This document shows positions 1 through 6,537 of a stretch of DNA of 11,663 nucleotides, one piece after another. The DNA is from Dehalococcoidia bacterium UBA1141. Lineage in GTDB: Bacteria > Chloroflexota > Dehalococcoidia > Lucifugimonadales > UBA3495. The stretch is from the NCBI GenBank assembly GCA_002311385.1, contig DCAE01000040.1, positions 42,468-54,130 of the forward strand. Direction: 5' to 3'. The position numbers and the translations under genes were made by a program. The notes below the pieces were generated by a model. It saw only the letters and a program-made list of their open reading frames with translations. It did no database searches and was not told the DNA's origin. Position 1 is the stretch's first letter. Every line of letters begins with the position of its first letter.

Positions 1-1
1 C

Positions 2-691
2 GCGTTTGCCGACATGGGATTTGGTATCGTGGAAGGGCCGGAAGTCGAGTGGGACCACTACAATTTCGAGATGCTAAACATTCCCAAGGGCCATCCTGCT
101 CGGGACATGTGGAACACCTTGTGGGTCGATTACCAGAATGAAGCCGGAGAGCAGCCCATGCTGCTGCGTACACACACGTCGCCCATGCAAGCCCGTGTGA
201 TGGAGAATTCCAAGCCACCCATAAGAGTTGTGGTGCCCGGAAAGTGCTACCGCTATGAGGCTACTGACGCCACCCACGAGTGGCATTTCTATCAGGTGGA
301 AGGTCTGGCGGTGGACGAAGGAATCACTTTTGCCGACCTTAAGGGCACTCTTTACGCCTTCGCTCGCCGGATGTTTGGTGAAGACCGAAAGGTGCGTTTC
401 CGCTGCGATTATTTCCCCTTCGTGGAACCAGGCGTTGATATGTCCATCGACTGTTTCGCTTGCGACGGCGAGGGCAGCGGTTGCCGAATCTGCCGGGACA
501 GCGGTTGGATCGAGATAATGGGGGCCGGCATGGTTCATCCGAAGGTGCTGGCAGGAGTGGGATACGACCCCGAGAAGTACACCGGCTTCGCCTTTGGGTT
601 GGGACCGGAACGCATAGCAATGCTCAAGTACGGCATAGACGATATCCGTTTGTTCTATGCCAACGACCTGCGCTTCTTGCGCCAGTTTTAG
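2..691 (+). CDS. pheS: Phenylalanyl-tRNA synthetase alpha subunit, 5' end outside window
   Basis: Catalytic alpha subunit of the cytoplasmic (alpha-beta)2 enzyme that charges tRNA-Phe with phenylalanine. The frame is open from base 2, so the N-terminal coiled-coil arm and first catalytic part (roughly 120 residues of the usual 340-360) lie upstream; the first ATG at 14 is internal, since GFGIVEGPEVE is class II aaRS core. Visible landmarks are HTSPMQ (173-190), the motif 2 region with FYQVEG near 287-304, a C-x2-C-x6-C-x2-C cluster at about 455-493 as found in many bacterial PheS, and motif 3 (FGLGPERIAMLKYGIDDIR) followed by the typical C-terminal NDLRFLRQF. The stop is 13 bases before the proposed pheT start, so the two are co-transcribed. 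Identification is essentially certain from motifs and neighbour. Confidence 0.97.
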   Translation, partial: AFADMGFGIVEGPEVEWDHYNFEMLNIPKGHPARDMWNTLWVDYQNEAGEQPMLLRTHTSPMQARVMENSKPPIRVVVPGKCYRYEATDATHEWHFYQVEGLAVDEGITFADLKGTLYAFARRMFGEDRKVRFRCDYFPFVEPGVDMSIDCFACDGEGSGCRICRDSGWIEIMGAGMVHPKVLAGVGYDPEKYTGFAFGLGPERIAMLKYGIDDIRLFYANDLRFLRQF

Positions 692-704
692 AAGAGATTA
701 TCAG

Positions 705-3161
705 TTGAAAGTACCACTTAGTTGGTTGCGGGAATACGTTGACGTGGACATCCCCGCCAAGGACCTAGCCCACCGGTTAACTATGGCAGGAGTCGAGGTG
801 GGGGAAGTGCTGGAAACGGGAGGTTGGAGTGGCTGCTTCGTTGGGCTGGTGACTTCTGTCCGTCCCCATCCTCAAGCCGACCGCCTGTCCTTATGCCAAG
901 TGACCACCGGCCCGGCAGAATCAGAGAAGATGGAAGTGGTCTGCGGTGCCCCGAACGTGGCGGCCAACCAGAAGATTTGTTTCGCCACAGTGGGCGCCAA
1001 CCTGCTAAATACCCACACCGGGAAACACGAGACGCTGAAAGCGGCGAAGATTCGCGGTGTGGAATCCCAAGGTATGATTTGCTCCGCCTTGGAGTTGGGA
1101 CTGGGGGAAGACCATTCAGGTATCATTGTTCTCCCCGAAGACGCTCCTCTGGGAATGCCATTGGACGATTATATGGGCGATACAGTGCTGGACTTGGAAG
1201 TTACCCCCAACCGTCTGGACTGTTTTTCTATCCTGGGTGTCGCCCACGAAGTGGCTGCGCTGACCGGTCAAGACGTCCGGGAACCCGATGGGAGCTATCC
1301 CGAGGAAGGGGACCCGATAGCCGACCAAATATCCATCAGCATCGCGGACCCTGACTTGTGTTACCGCTATACGGCGAGTCTAATCACCGGCGTGACCATC
1401 GGCCCGTCCCCCCAGTGGTTGCAGGACCGCCTGACCAAGGCCGGGCTGCGACCCATCAACAATGTGGTTGACGTGACCAACTTTGTCATGTTGGAGTACA
1501 ACCAGCCACTCCACGCCTTTGACTACGACCTGCTGAAGGACCGGACCATAATTGTCCGCCGGGCAAAACCCGGCGAGACCATGATTACTCTGGATGGTGT
1601 GGAGCGCAATCTGGACGACAGCGTATTGGTGATTGCCGACAGCACCCAACCCATCGCCATCGGCGGGGTCATCGGTGGCGCCAACAGCGAGATTAGCCAG
1701 TCGACGACCAGCGTTCTCCTTGAGTCGGCTACGTTCGATGGCCTCAACAACCGGGAAACCGCCCAGTCCTTCCGACTGCGAACCGAAGCGACACTCAGGT
1801 TTGAAAAAGGGCTGAGATCCGAGCTCGCGCCCATAGGTCTTCGCCGGGCAACTAAACTGCTTCAAGAGTCGGCCGGGGGCCGCGTCGCTTCCGGCATCAT
1901 CGATGTGTTCGCTGGAGCGCCCCAAGAAACCCAGAAGGTTCGCTTGACCGCCCGGCGGTTGAACAAGATATTGGGCATGGATTTTGAACCGGAAACGGTG
2001 GACCGGGTTCTCCGTTCCTTGGGCTTCACCATCCACAGGGAAGGTTCTGATGTGGTGGAGGTCGATGTTCCTTACTGGCGAAATGACATCAACATAGAAG
2101 AAGACCTGATCGAGGAAGTGGTCAGGATTGCTGGCTATGACTCCGTTCCTGTTACGGCGCTCTCAACTCCTATTCCACAGCAGAGGCCGGAGTTGGACCG
2201 GAGGCTGGCGGAGACGGTTAAGGACGATCTGGCGGCCATCGGCATGCAGGAAGTTATCAACTATCCCTTGGTGAGTTTGGATGACCTACAAAAGGTGGAA
2301 TGGCCAGAGAATTCGCCGGATGATTCGCCCGGGACTTCGCCAGAAATTTCTGGCCAGGCTTTGCGATTGTCCAACTCAATGAATGTTTCCGAAGAGTGGC
2401 TTCGACCAACGCTGCGGCCTAGCATCCTGGGTACCTTGGCCTCTAACCAAGGCCACGGCGAAGGCCCATTTCGCTTATTCGAGGTGGGACGAGTGTTTCT
2501 GCCTCGGCCCGGTGACCTTCCCGAAGAACGCCAGGTGGTTTCCGGCCTACTGGCGGGACAGAGGACAGAGTCTTCTTGGTTGGAAGTCAGCCAGGCCTTG
2601 GATTTCTTCGACGCCAAGGGCGTTGTGGAAGCGTTGTTGGAACGCTTGGATGTGACCGTTGAGTACCAGGCCGCCCAAGTCCCATTTTTCCATCCGGGTC
2701 GCTGTGCTGTGATTAGGTTGAATGATAAGGACGGCACAATCTTAGGTCATGTAGGAGAGGTGCATGAGGCGGTGGCTGATAAATTTGATTTGAGGAACCG
2801 GCCTGTAGCATATTTCGAACTGATGCTAGATACCCTGCTACAAGCAATCCCCGGCGCCGGTAGGCATTTTTCACAGATATCCCGGTTCCCAGTGGCCACC
2901 AGAGACCTGGCATTGGTATTACCCGCTGATGTGACTGCGGCCGCCGTTGAGGGTATAATCAACCGCCACCGGGGAGTGGTTCGTGCCGAGCTATTTGATA
3001 TCTACAGCGGCGAGAACGTGGAACCGGGGACGAAGTCTCTGGCCTACCACGTCCACTTTCAGGCTAATGACCGCACGTTGACCACCGAAGAAGTCAATCG
3101 TTCCTTGCAGGGATTGTTGCGCAATCTGGAACGTGAGTTTGGGGCCTCGCTCCGCAGTTAG
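705..3161 (+). CDS. pheT: Phenylalanyl-tRNA synthetase beta subunit
   Basis: Beta subunit of PheRS: binds tRNA-Phe, edits Tyr-tRNA-Phe and completes the heterotetramer with PheS. I place the start at TTG 705 (LKVPLSWLREYVDV, the conserved family N-terminus) with a GAAGAG Shine-Dalgarno about 8 bases upstream; the open frame reaches back to 657 but those residues only overlap pheS. This gives 818 residues, close to the usual ~800. Domains in order: EMAP/OB-fold tRNA-binding domain (about 43-155, with HPQADRLSLCQV), B3/B4 editing domain (about 210-385, with the RFEKGL element), B5 domain (about 410-482), the catalytic-like core, and a C-terminal FDX-ACB anticodon-binding domain (about 721-818). 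A Ser-Pro-rich insert at residues ~536-547, built from a 12-base repeat, is unusual. moeA follows after 31 bases. Confidence 0.96.
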   Translation: MKVPLSWLREYVDVDIPAKDLAHRLTMAGVEVGEVLETGGWSGCFVGLVTSVRPHPQADRLSLCQVTTGPAESEKMEVVCGAPNVAANQKICFATVGANLLNTHTGKHETLKAAKIRGVESQGMICSALELGLGEDHSGIIVLPEDAPLGMPLDDYMGDTVLDLEVTPNRLDCFSILGVAHEVAALTGQDVREPDGSYPEEGDPIADQISISIADPDLCYRYTASLITGVTIGPSPQWLQDRLTKAGLRPINNVVDVTNFVMLEYNQPLHAFDYDLLKDRTIIVRRAKPGETMITLDGVERNLDDSVLVIADSTQPIAIGGVIGGANSEISQSTTSVLLESATFDGLNNRETAQSFRLRTEATLRFEKGLRSELAPIGLRRATKLLQESAGGRVASGIIDVFAGAPQETQKVRLTARRLNKILGMDFEPETVDRVLRSLGFTIHREGSDVVEVDVPYWRNDINIEEDLIEEVVRIAGYDSVPVTALSTPIPQQRPELDRRLAETVKDDLAAIGMQEVINYPLVSLDDLQKVEWPENSPDDSPGTSPEISGQALRLSNSMNVSEEWLRPTLRPSILGTLASNQGHGEGPFRLFEVGRVFLPRPGDLPEERQVVSGLLAGQRTESSWLEVSQALDFFDAKGVVEALLERLDVTVEYQAAQVPFFHPGRCAVIRLNDKDGTILGHVGEVHEAVADKFDLRNRPVAYFELMLDTLLQAIPGAGRHFSQISRFPVATRDLALVLPADVTAAAVEGIINRHRGVVRAELFDIYSGENVEPGTKSLAYHVHFQANDRTLTTEEVNRSLQGLLRNLEREFGASLRS
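2311..2346 (+). repeat. 12-base tandem repeat inside pheT encoding a Ser-Pro insert
   Basis: Three imperfect 12-base units sharing TTCGCC (starting 2311, 2323 and 2335) encode N-SPDD-SPGT-SPE. The block is bracketed by an inverted repeat, TGGCCAGA at 2301-2308 and TCTGGCCA at 2349-2356. It stays in frame and lengthens a loop in the catalytic-like domain of PheT; replication slippage is the likely origin (inference). Confidence 0.7.
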
Positions 3162-3192
3162 CGGGCCGGGTCCCAGCAACTTAAGGTATATT

Positions 3193-4533
3193 ATGAATAG
3201 TCACATACAACATCATGCTGGGGATGCCGAAGCCGCTCATCAGCATGGCCATCGGCATAACCAGCAAGATATGCTAAGCGTGGAAGAGGCCTACCAGCGG
3301 ATTATGGCTAGCTTCAGCCCGTTGGAGCCGGTTGAGATGCCTTTGTTGGAAGCCCTCGGCCATGTATTGGCAGTGGACATAAGCGCGCCACTGGACCTTC
3401 CACCGTCCGCCAATTCGGGCATGGACGGTTATGCGGTGCGCCGGGAAGACATAGTGGACGCCTCCGAAGACGCGCCTCGAATGCTAAAGGTCATAGGGTT
3501 GGTGGCTGCTGGCCAGGTTCCTACCCAAACGGTGTTGCCTGCCACCGCAGTGCGCATAATGACCGGGGCGACTATTCCCAGCGGGGCCGATACCGTGGTC
3601 CCCTTTGAAGAGACTGATGAGATTGCTCGTAAAGCGGCTGGCGACCCACTGGAAGAAGTAGCAATCATGGCCGACCTGCCCTATGGTTGCAACGTTCGCC
3701 CGGCCGGAGAAGATGTGCGCCAAGGACAGTTGGTCCTGGACCGAGGGACCGTCATACGGCCAGCCGAAGTTGGCGTGATGGCTTCCTTGGGGCTGGGGTC
3801 GGTGCCGGTGGTGCGTAGCCCGGTGGTGGCCATCTTGGCCACCGGTGACGAGTTGTCGGAAATCGGGCATTCTCTGGAACCTGCTAAGATTTACGACAGC
3901 AATAGCGCCAGCGTGGCAGCCTCCGTGATCGAATGCGGCGGAATTCCCAAGATGTTGGGTATCGCCAGGGACAACATAGAGGATTTGCGCAGCAAGCTGG
4001 AAGCCGCCTTGGATTCGGACCTGGTTATCACTTCGGCAGGGGTTTCCAAAGGGGACTATGACATAGTTAAGGACGTCCTAACTCAGCGGGGCGACATGAA
4101 CTTCTGGTCGGTGCGGATGCGACCGGCCAAACCCCTGGCTTTCGGCCACTTGAACAATCCGAAAGGCAGGCCCGTACCGTTACTGGGGCTTCCCGGTAAC
4201 CCGGTTAGTGCCATGGTAGCCTTTGAGATGTTTGCCCGGCCCGCCATCCGTACGATGCTGGGTAGAGGCCGTTTGCCTCGACCCGTGGTGGAGGGAGTGC
4301 TGACCGGCCCGATTCACAACGCCGACGGCAGGCGAGTTTATGCCAGAGTTGAGGTAGAGCGGCGAAATGGCACCTATTACGCCAAACCCGCTGGCCCTCA
4401 AGGATCCAACATATTAACATCCATGTCCCGCGCCAACGGATTGGCTATCTGCCCTGAAAACCTGGCCACCAAACGGGCCGGCGAAAGGGTGCGTATCATC
4501 ATGCTTGATTGGAATGAAGAGGTAGACCTATGA
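3193..4533 (+). CDS. moeA: Molybdopterin molybdenumtransferase MoeA with His-rich N-terminus
   Basis: Inserts molybdate into adenylylated molybdopterin in the last step of molybdenum cofactor synthesis, in the cytoplasm. The start is placed at ATG 3193, with TAAGG a few bases upstream; the frame is open back to a GTG at 3133, but that overlaps pheT and adds nothing family-like. At 446 residues it is slightly longer than the usual ~400-410. Family landmarks in order: NSGMDGYAV (74-82), MTGATIP (123-129), ATGDEL (216-221), TSAGVSKGDYD (280-290; the family usually has SGGVS), and LPGNPVSA (333-340) before the C-terminal domain IV. Residues 4-22 carry seven histidines ahead of the normal start of the fold at MLSVEEAYQRI; ATG 3271 would be an alternative start lacking them. 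The gene lies 31 bases after pheT and overlaps the next gene by 4 bases. Confidence 0.95.
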   Translation: MNSHIQHHAGDAEAAHQHGHRHNQQDMLSVEEAYQRIMASFSPLEPVEMPLLEALGHVLAVDISAPLDLPPSANSGMDGYAVRREDIVDASEDAPRMLKVIGLVAAGQVPTQTVLPATAVRIMTGATIPSGADTVVPFEETDEIARKAAGDPLEEVAIMADLPYGCNVRPAGEDVRQGQLVLDRGTVIRPAEVGVMASLGLGSVPVVRSPVVAILATGDELSEIGHSLEPAKIYDSNSASVAASVIECGGIPKMLGIARDNIEDLRSKLEAALDSDLVITSAGVSKGDYDIVKDVLTQRGDMNFWSVRMRPAKPLAFGHLNNPKGRPVPLLGLPGNPVSAMVAFEMFARPAIRTMLGRGRLPRPVVEGVLTGPIHNADGRRVYARVEVERRNGTYYAKPAGPQGSNILTSMSRANGLAICPENLATKRAGERVRIIMLDWNEEVDL

Positions 4534-4961
4534 CCACACCAGAAGAGGAAACAATCGAACAGCCCGAGGTTCCCTTGGTTTACCAGATTAGCTTCGATAG
4601 GATCGCCGAGTTGAAGCGGTCTGCGGTCGCTATAATGGCGGACCGGCGCCCTTCCACGTCTCCTTCCAGAAAGAACCCGGACACCGAATTGCCCGATGCC
4701 AAAAAACTGGTGGATGAAATCGCCAGTCATTGTGCCGACGACGAGAATTTCATCCTCACGGACATGCCGATTCAAGAAATCGTTTTCCGGTTGTTGCTGA
4801 CTAGGAGAAACTCACCCACGCTCCTTAGCGACCTGCACTACGAGTTGACCGAGAAATATTCAACCCCCGTGCGGCCAATAAACGTCACCGAGAAGGGACT
4901 CTCACGTATCTTGGACTCCGACACGTATTATGGGTTTGCCAGGGTGCAGCCAAAGAGCTAA
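4530..4961 (+). CDS. Uncharacterised protein translationally coupled to moeA
   Basis: 143 residues with no family I recognise. The ATG overlaps the moeA stop as ATGA, so translation is probably coupled, and codon use matches its neighbours, both signs of a real gene. The protein is soluble-looking: no signal peptide or membrane segment. An acidic N-terminus (residues 1-15) is followed by a segment with a Ser/Arg/Pro patch (RRPSTSPSRKN, about 39-49), then a more regular helical part (about 55-100, with IQEIVFRLLLTRRNSPTLLSDLHYELTEKY), and a C-terminal part ending DTYYGFARVQPKS. The second half could be a small winged-helix-like or helical domain, but this is a guess from helix spacing. A role linked to molybdenum cofactor or to PheRS is suggested only by position. 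It is the last gene before the terminator at 5015-5042. Confidence 0.8.
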   Translation: MTTPEEETIEQPEVPLVYQISFDRIAELKRSAVAIMADRRPSTSPSRKNPDTELPDAKKLVDEIASHCADDENFILTDMPIQEIVFRLLLTRRNSPTLLSDLHYELTEKYSTPVRPINVTEKGLSRILDSDTYYGFARVQPKS

Positions 4962-5014
4962 ATAACTAGCGACTCCAGTAGTGGGGGTGTCTCGCTCCGA
5001 TAATTGAGGAATAA

Positions 5015-5042
5015 AAAAGGTGCGGCTTATGCCGCACCTTTT
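5015..5042. terminator. Bidirectional intrinsic terminator between convergent operons
   Basis: A perfect 12-bp stem (AAAAGGTGCGGC at 5015-5026 with GCCGCACCTTTT at 5031-5042) closes a TTAT loop. On the minus strand the stem is followed by TTTTTTAT, a strong tail for the infC-rpmI-rplT operon; on the plus strand the tail is only TTTT, ending the moeA block. It sits 54 bases after the 4961 stop and 26 bases past the rplT stop. Confidence 0.9.
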
Positions 5043-5067
5043 GGTGTCTGGGTGAAGCTTGACTGGG

Positions 5068-5535
5068 CTAGGCTTCTACTTCCTCAGGCTCGTCTTGGGT
5101 TTCATCGGATTGAGTTCCATCGTCTTGGGCACCATCGGATTGGGCAACAGGTGATGCCGCTGCCGCACTCTGCTGGCCTTCCTCAACGTTCTGGGCTGCC
5201 AGAGCCACCAGTTTTTCAAATGCCGGGAAGTCTCGAACGGCCAGGTCAGCCAGAATCTTGCGGTCAAGTTCTATGCCTGCTTTTTTCAGGCCGAAGATGA
5301 ACCGACTATAGGTTGTTCCCAACTGGCGACAAGCTGCGCCGATACGGATAATCCAGAGACGCCGGAACTCCCCTTTCCGCTCTCTACGGTTGCGGTAGGC
5401 GTGGTCCCAAGCATGAATCAGGGCTTCTTTGGCCCATTTATAGTTTCTGTGAGAAGAGGCGTGAAAACCACGGGCGGCCAACAGCACTTTTTTGTGCCTG
5501 GCATGTTTTGTAACACCACGTTTGACTCTAGACAA
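5068..5535 (-). CDS. rplT: Ribosomal protein L20 with acidic C-terminal extension
   Basis: Large-subunit protein L20 (bL20), an early 23S rRNA assembly protein and, in several bacteria, the autogenous repressor of this operon. Residues 1-116 are a standard L20: MSRVKRGVTKHARHKKVL, the basic N-terminal helix, then WIIRIGAACRQLGTTYSRFIFGLKKAGIELDRKILADLAV. The start is TTG at 5535, preceded by GGAG with 7 bases spacing. The total of 155 residues exceeds the usual ~117-120 because of a ~39-residue tail rich in Ala, Gln, Ser, Asp and Glu, ending DEPEEVEA. The tail is built partly from a tandem 30-base repeat. Such an acidic tail on an otherwise strongly basic rRNA-binding protein is unusual. The gene is last in the operon, 59 bases after rpmI. 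Confidence 0.97.
   Translation of the reverse strand: MSRVKRGVTKHARHKKVLLAARGFHASSHRNYKWAKEALIHAWDHAYRNRRERKGEFRRLWIIRIGAACRQLGTTYSRFIFGLKKAGIELDRKILADLAVRDFPAFEKLVALAAQNVEEGQQSAAAASPVAQSDGAQDDGTQSDETQDEPEEVEA
5091..5150 (-). repeat. Two-copy 30-base tandem repeat in the rplT tail
   Basis: Units 5091-5120 and 5121-5150 share CGTCTTGGG and CATCGGATTG blocks (22 of 30 bases identical by eye). They encode two related ten-residue stretches, AQSDGAQDDG and TQSDETQDEP, so the L20 tail appears to have grown by duplication. Confidence 0.75.
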
Positions 5536-5594
5536 AACAGGACTCCAGTTTGATGGTAATTGGGTTGGGGTGTTTCGGGATGGCTTTGGACCGG

Positions 5595-5792
5595 CTAGCC
5601 GATGCCGAGCAGAGCTCTGAGACGGGGCACGTCGCTCTTGTCCACCAACATTTTCTGGGCGTACTTACGGGTAACCTTGTTTGGCTTCTTGCGCCTGAGA
5701 TGGCTGCTCATGCGCTTTCGGCGCATCAGCTTTCCGGTTCCGGTTATGTGTATGCGGGCTTTGGCGCCCTTGTGCGTTTTAAGTTTGGGCAT
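5595..5792 (-). CDS. rpmI: Ribosomal protein L35
   Basis: Large-subunit protein L35 (bL35), 65 residues, the normal length. The sequence is typical: MPKLKTHKGAKARIHITGTGK, then a basic stretch with RRKRMSSHLRRKK and a C-terminal VPRLRALLGIG. ATG at 5792 lies inside the 3' end of infC (14-base overlap), with only a weak AGAAG Shine-Dalgarno about 9 bases upstream, so translation is probably coupled to IF3. rplT follows after 59 bases. Order infC-rpmI-rplT is the conserved bacterial arrangement. Confidence 0.97.
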   Translation of the reverse strand: MPKLKTHKGAKARIHITGTGKLMRRKRMSSHLRRKKPNKVTRKYAQKMLVDKSDVPRLRALLGIG

Positions 5793-6384
5793 TTGCTAAA
5801 TCTTCTACGCTTTGCTCTTCTGGTTTATCAGATTTTGGTGCGGCTTTTTCGGGCCGTTCCGGTTTTTGGGCGGGCTGGGCAGAAGGAATCAGAATCATGG
5901 ACAGTGCCCTTCCTTCCAACGCCGGCGCTTTTTCTAGTCTAACCTCATCCTTGAGCTCATCGGCCACTCGTTTTAGGACCGCAAGTCCCAATTGCTGGTG
6001 AGCAGCTTCCCGACCGCGGAAACGCACGGTTAGTTTGACTTTGGAACCGTCCAGAATCAATTCCCGCACCTTGCGTGTTTTGGAATCTAGGTCATGGGTG
6101 CCGATATTGGGCCGGAACCGGACTTCACGCAGGTCGTTACTCTTCTGACCTCTCTTCGATTCCCGCTCTTTCTTCGATGTAAGGTACCGTAACTTGCCGT
6201 AGTCTAATAGGCGACAAACAGGAGGGTCTGAGTTGGGAGCTACCTCAACCAAATCCACATCCGCATCTCGTGCGAGTTGCAACGCTCGTCTGACGTCCAT
6301 CACGCCGAGCTGCTCGCCTTCGTCACCGATGACGCGAACCTGAGGGCTCGTAATCCGCTCGTTTACCCTATATTGCCTAGCTAT
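5779..6384 (-). CDS. infC: Translation initiation factor IF-3, ATA start, extended C-terminus
   Basis: IF3 binds the 30S subunit, keeps subunits apart and checks start codon and initiator tRNA pairing. Family residues run from RVNERITSPQVRVIGDEGEQ through the N-terminal domain, the linker rich in Lys/Arg, and the C-terminal domain (EVRFRPNIGTHDLDSKTRKV, then LTVRFRGRE). Conventional starts are absent before GTG 6303 / ATG 6300, which would delete about 27 conserved residues. In frame upstream there is a TAA stop, then AGG-AGC-ATA; the ATA at 6384-6382 sits 9 bases after GGAGG (6398-6394), so I take it as the start (MARQYRVNERI). Rare AUU/AUC/AUA starts are known for infC and allow IF3 to repress itself. 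The length is 201 residues; the last ~34 (Ala/Pro/Lys/Glu-rich) exceed the usual end of the fold. The gene overlaps rpmI by 14 bases. Confidence 0.95.
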   Translation of the reverse strand: MARQYRVNERITSPQVRVIGDEGEQLGVMDVRRALQLARDADVDLVEVAPNSDPPVCRLLDYGKLRYLTSKKERESKRGQKSNDLREVRFRPNIGTHDLDSKTRKVRELILDGSKVKLTVRFRGREAAHQQLGLAVLKRVADELKDEVRLEKAPALEGRALSMILIPSAQPAQKPERPEKAAPKSDKPEEQSVEDLANAQT

Positions 6385-6393
6385 GCTCCTTTA

Positions 6394-6398
6394 CCTCC
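6394..6398 (-). promoter_or_regulatory. Shine-Dalgarno of infC (GGAGG)
   Basis: A strong GGAGG lies 9 bases upstream of the ATA codon at 6384. It decides the start, because no conventional start codon lies at a suitable distance. A second AAGGAG abuts the ATA too closely to act for it. Confidence 0.75.
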
Positions 6399-6421
6399 GG
6401 AACGCCTTCCCCACGATTGAT

Positions 6422-6438
6422 TTAGAGAAAATCTCTAA
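6422..6438 (-). promoter_or_regulatory. Small hairpin in the infC leader
   Basis: TTAGAGA / TTT / TCTCTAA forms a 7-bp stem about 25 bases upstream of the Shine-Dalgarno, inside the predicted ~100-base 5' leader. An upstream AATTTAG could compete for part of the right arm (CTAAAT). IF3 or L20 leader control is known in other phyla, but nothing here matches a leader family I can name; function is inference. Confidence 0.35.
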
Positions 6439-6491
6439 TACTAATTCTTTCACTAAATTGTTCAACAAAACCGGGATCGACAGTTGAATTC

Positions 6492-6520
6492 ACTCTACCA
6501 CATGGGTTTTTGCACGTCAA
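6492..6520 (-). promoter_or_regulatory. Sigma70-like promoter of infC-rpmI-rplT
   Basis: On the minus strand TTGACG (6520-6515) and TAGAGT (6497-6492) are separated by exactly 17 bases, five and four matches to the -35 and -10 consensus. The predicted start near 6485 leaves a leader of about 100 bases before infC. It lies just downstream of the M20 pseudogene remnant. Confidence 0.7.
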
Positions 6521-6537
6521 TTGAAGGACAGGGCTTT

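Noticed and set aside
1380..2036. Minus-strand frame (218 residues) opposite pheT
   Set aside because: Shadow of pheT; low-complexity translation and no ribosome site.
3133..3192. GTG 3133 as the start of moeA
   Set aside because: Overlaps the end of pheT by 29 bases and adds residues with no MoeA similarity; ATG 3193 has a better ribosome site.
5550..5942. Plus-strand frame (130 residues) opposite rpmI and infC
   Set aside because: Covers two certain ribosomal/translation genes in antisense; hydrophobic appearance arises from the reverse of basic, Lys/Arg-rich codons.
6470..6493. Short reading frame in the infC leader (GTG 6493, 23 codons to TAA)
   Set aside because: The GTG overlaps the -10 box, so it would lie upstream of the predicted transcript start; no ribosome site.
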